Source of the DNA: Gordionus sp. m RMFG-2023 | Lineage: Eukaryota; Nematomorpha; Gordioida; Chordodea; Parachordodidae | Direction of reading: 5' to 3' | Length of the DNA stretch: 64,000 bases | Assembly: GCF_954871325.1 (NCBI RefSeq) | Contig: NC_088777.1 | Coordinates: 17,275,366-17,339,365, forward strand | In this document: in pieces, positions 61,727 to 64,000 of the stretch | Numbering within the stretch: the stretch's first letter is position 1 | Layout of the letters: each line of letters begins with the position of its first letter | The notes under the pieces: generated by a model | Database searches by the model: none | Told to the model about the DNA's origin: nothing | What the model saw: the letters and a program-made list of their open reading frames with translations, nothing else | Program-made: the position numbers and the translations under genes

Positions 61727-63862
61727 ATGACATAAACAATAAAATGTTATTTTAAATCTTTTTCAGATATATTAAGTTTTTTTGAGTCTTGAATTGAACT
61801 ATCTTTTTGTCAAACAATTCATTTAAAAGGATCAAATTTCAAGCCCAATATTTTCAAAAAAGATCTTTTAAACTATCGATATATCTACAATTTAAACATT
61901 TTCACATAATATTAAAGGTTTCAATAGTTTGTAAAATAATTTGCAGCCTATAATTGGCAAAAAAAAAGTAATTGGCTAAAAATGGATATAACAGCCAAAG
62001 TTAAACAATAAGTTTGCTTAAAGACCACTAATAAATATGGCTGATACCCTCACCTAATCGGACTTTTCTTCTAAAAAAATTTTGAATAGACATATGATTT
62101 TGTTATTCCTAGGAGCAACGTCTATATATGCCAACCCCCATCTCGTTTATATATATATACTGTGGGAATCCACCTATCAATTAGATTTAGTATGTTTGAA
62201 AAATGTTATAACTTAATCGTAAACTGATATTAATGAAATATAATTATAAACTAAGGCTTTGCCCTAACCTGGCTTTTAGTCAGGGTGGGTTGGGCCTGGG
62301 AATCGCAAAGAATTAGAAAAGATGAATAAGAAAAGGAATTAATCAAAAATAGTGGTGAATAAAAAATAAAACTGGACTGGATCACAAATAGTCGGAAGTC
62401 AAAAGTTCAAAAATAAAAAATGGAATATAACATTGGTTGGTATGAGAATTGGATTAGTAAATTATAATTATATATTTCCATGGGATATTAAAATAAAAAT
62501 GTATTTTAAGTGGATAATTTAATTATAAATGAAACTCATTTTTGAGGACAATGAAATAAAAATCACTAATTGATTTGTCTAAATTACAGATAAATTTTAA
62601 TTAACATTTTATTTTGAAAAAAATAAAAGAAAATTTTATTTTCTATATTATTTTCTAAAATCACCTATGAATATAAAATCTAAATAATGGGCGTTAAAAA
62701 CCCGCATTGCGCAGAGAGGCAAATTTTAAATTAGAGGCCTTAAATTTTAGATATAGATCCCCAAAAAATTATTCTCTTCCATTAGGGAGGGGGGCTATAT
62801 TTTGAATTATCTTTCTTGTTTATAAACTAAAACTATTAAAAAAATAATTAAATATTCAATGATGATTTTCTATATCAGCAAAAAAAATAAATTCTAGTAC
62901 ATATATTAAAAATTAATAAAGTTTAACCACATCTAAAAAATCCAAATTTTTTGATTCGCTTTAAGCCTTTCTGCAATATCTCCCAACGTACTTTGCTCCA
63001 AAATTAAAATTGCATATCATGCATAATATTATTTGAATTTATTATATTATTAGGTCTCAAATTAAAAAAAAAGAATAAAACATATTGAAATTTCTCTATT
63101 TTATTTTTATTCATCGTTAAATATTTTAAATTTATTTCCTTTATAATATATATATCTAATAATAATTTGCAATCTTTCGTATGTAAAAAAATATTTTTCT
63201 CATATAATATGGTCTCATGCTCGTAGTCAGCAGAGGGAGGGAAATATCCCTGTGGTCAAAAATGTAAATTAGTTATAAAATCCTTTGATGAAATAAAAAT
63301 CGCAATGTATCTCTATTTCAATGAAATTATATTCTATTTTAAATTATGTACCTTTTGAGTGCTCTTATGGAATATCAGAATGGCTTGAACCAAATATTTC
63401 TCCTGGAACAGATTTATAAGATTCAATATGACAGGCAATCTTATTGAAATGCACATATAAATTAAAGATAGGTATGGCCCGGCCCAAATTGGCTATTGGA
63501 AATTTGTTTTCATGCGCCCCTGCCCTTCCCATAAAGAAAAAGGACATAAATTAGCCTAACATCAGCTTTAAAAAATATTTTCGAAACTTCAGCCCGGACC
63601 GATCCGTTCAACCTTTCTTCCTGACCAGCAGGGCTAAGATAGCTGACCTCTAAAAAAATTATTTAATAATACATCTATCTTATACAATCTTTTTCAAAAA
63701 AATGATACTGATTTTTCAGAAATTACGAGATTCGTTTATATTATTGTTAAAAAAAATAATATTAATCAAAAATTCCATGAGGTATATATGATTGTTGAGG
63801 CTAAATCAAAGCTACATAAATTTGAGATAGCGATTCTCTACTTGCATTTAGATAAACTACCA
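61727..63862. other. Upstream flank of the ILRUN-like gene, repeats only
   Basis: No further host exon recognised. GC-richer repeat-like patches occur at 62245-62310, 62695-62800 (with a G run), 63470-63540 and 63585-63650. The ORF at 63365-63547 runs through such a patch (GGCCGGGCC) and I could not assign it. The gene's promoter should lie at the left edge of this stretch, with no recognisable motif. Confidence 0.45.
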
Positions 63863-64000
63863 TATGCGTAGCCAGATGTGGGGGAGGGAGGCAAGGGATA
63901 ATTCCCCCCCCCCTCCCCTTCAGAAATAAATCATTTTTTGTGAATATAATTTTAAGCTAATAAATAATATCCCCCTTAGTCCTCCCTCCACTCCGTGACT
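63863..64000 (+). repeat. Element end with G/C runs, cut by the window end
   Basis: GCGTAGCCAGATG, a G-rich stretch, then a C run, TTTTAAGCTAATAAA and TATCCCCCTTAGTCCT. It closely resembles 43337-43435 and, more distantly, the start of the hAT at 49629. It is probably the 5' end of a related hAT continuing outside the window. Confidence 0.65.

Noticed and set aside
63365-63547. Minus-strand 60-codon ORF as a host exon
   Set aside because: The first half runs through GGCCGGGCC repeat sequence, and the coding-like second half ends in a stop without a usable donor; evidence is too thin.

Overview
The window is animal nuclear DNA, roughly four fifths A+T, with spliced genes and a dense layer of DNA transposons. 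The animal assignment rests on four intron-containing host genes recognised by protein family, in particular an ILRUN (C6orf106)-type gene with a UBA-like plus an NBR1-like domain. The species cannot be named from the sequence. The code looks standard: TAA and TGA both act as stops.

Layout: (1) 1-2054, repeats and a possible hAT scrap. (2) 2055-11471, minus strand, purine nucleoside phosphorylase, 7 exons joining to 329 aa. (3) 11472-22639, 11 kb without a host gene, holding SINE, MITE and hAT remnants, among them a 1.2 kb hAT at 18003-19201 and a 1.7 kb repeat at 20467-22184. (4) 22640-25158, plus strand, PSMD5 (26S proteasome assembly chaperone S5b), 9 exons, with a 332 bp MITE inside it. 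(5) 25468-42818, minus strand, NADPH-cytochrome P450 reductase, 16 exons joining to 687 aa, tail to tail with PSMD5. Its introns hold a 2.1 kb hAT with nested MITEs, a LINE fragment, a pair of 270-bp direct repeats and a small MITE. (6) 42819-60910, 18 kb of mobile elements in several nesting layers. (7) 60911-61693, minus strand, the compact ILRUN-like gene, 4 exons with introns of 40, 43 and 49 bp. (8) 61694-64000, repeats.

The host genes are unrelated housekeeping functions (purine salvage, proteasome assembly, electron supply to microsomal P450s, ubiquitin-related or innate immune regulation) and show no sign of forming an operon. Native introns are mostly tiny (34-130 bp), while the introns of several kb owe much of their length to inserted elements. 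Of 32 introns placed by protein homology, about a third end in AAG and several start with GTT, so splice signals look relaxed. The most interesting points are the MITE in PSMD5 whose inverted-repeat ends carry GT and AG exactly where splicing is predicted, and a phosphorylase that keeps its phosphate and ribose residues but has lost both purine-recognition residues. No CRISPR array, rRNA, functional tRNA or viral gene was recognised.
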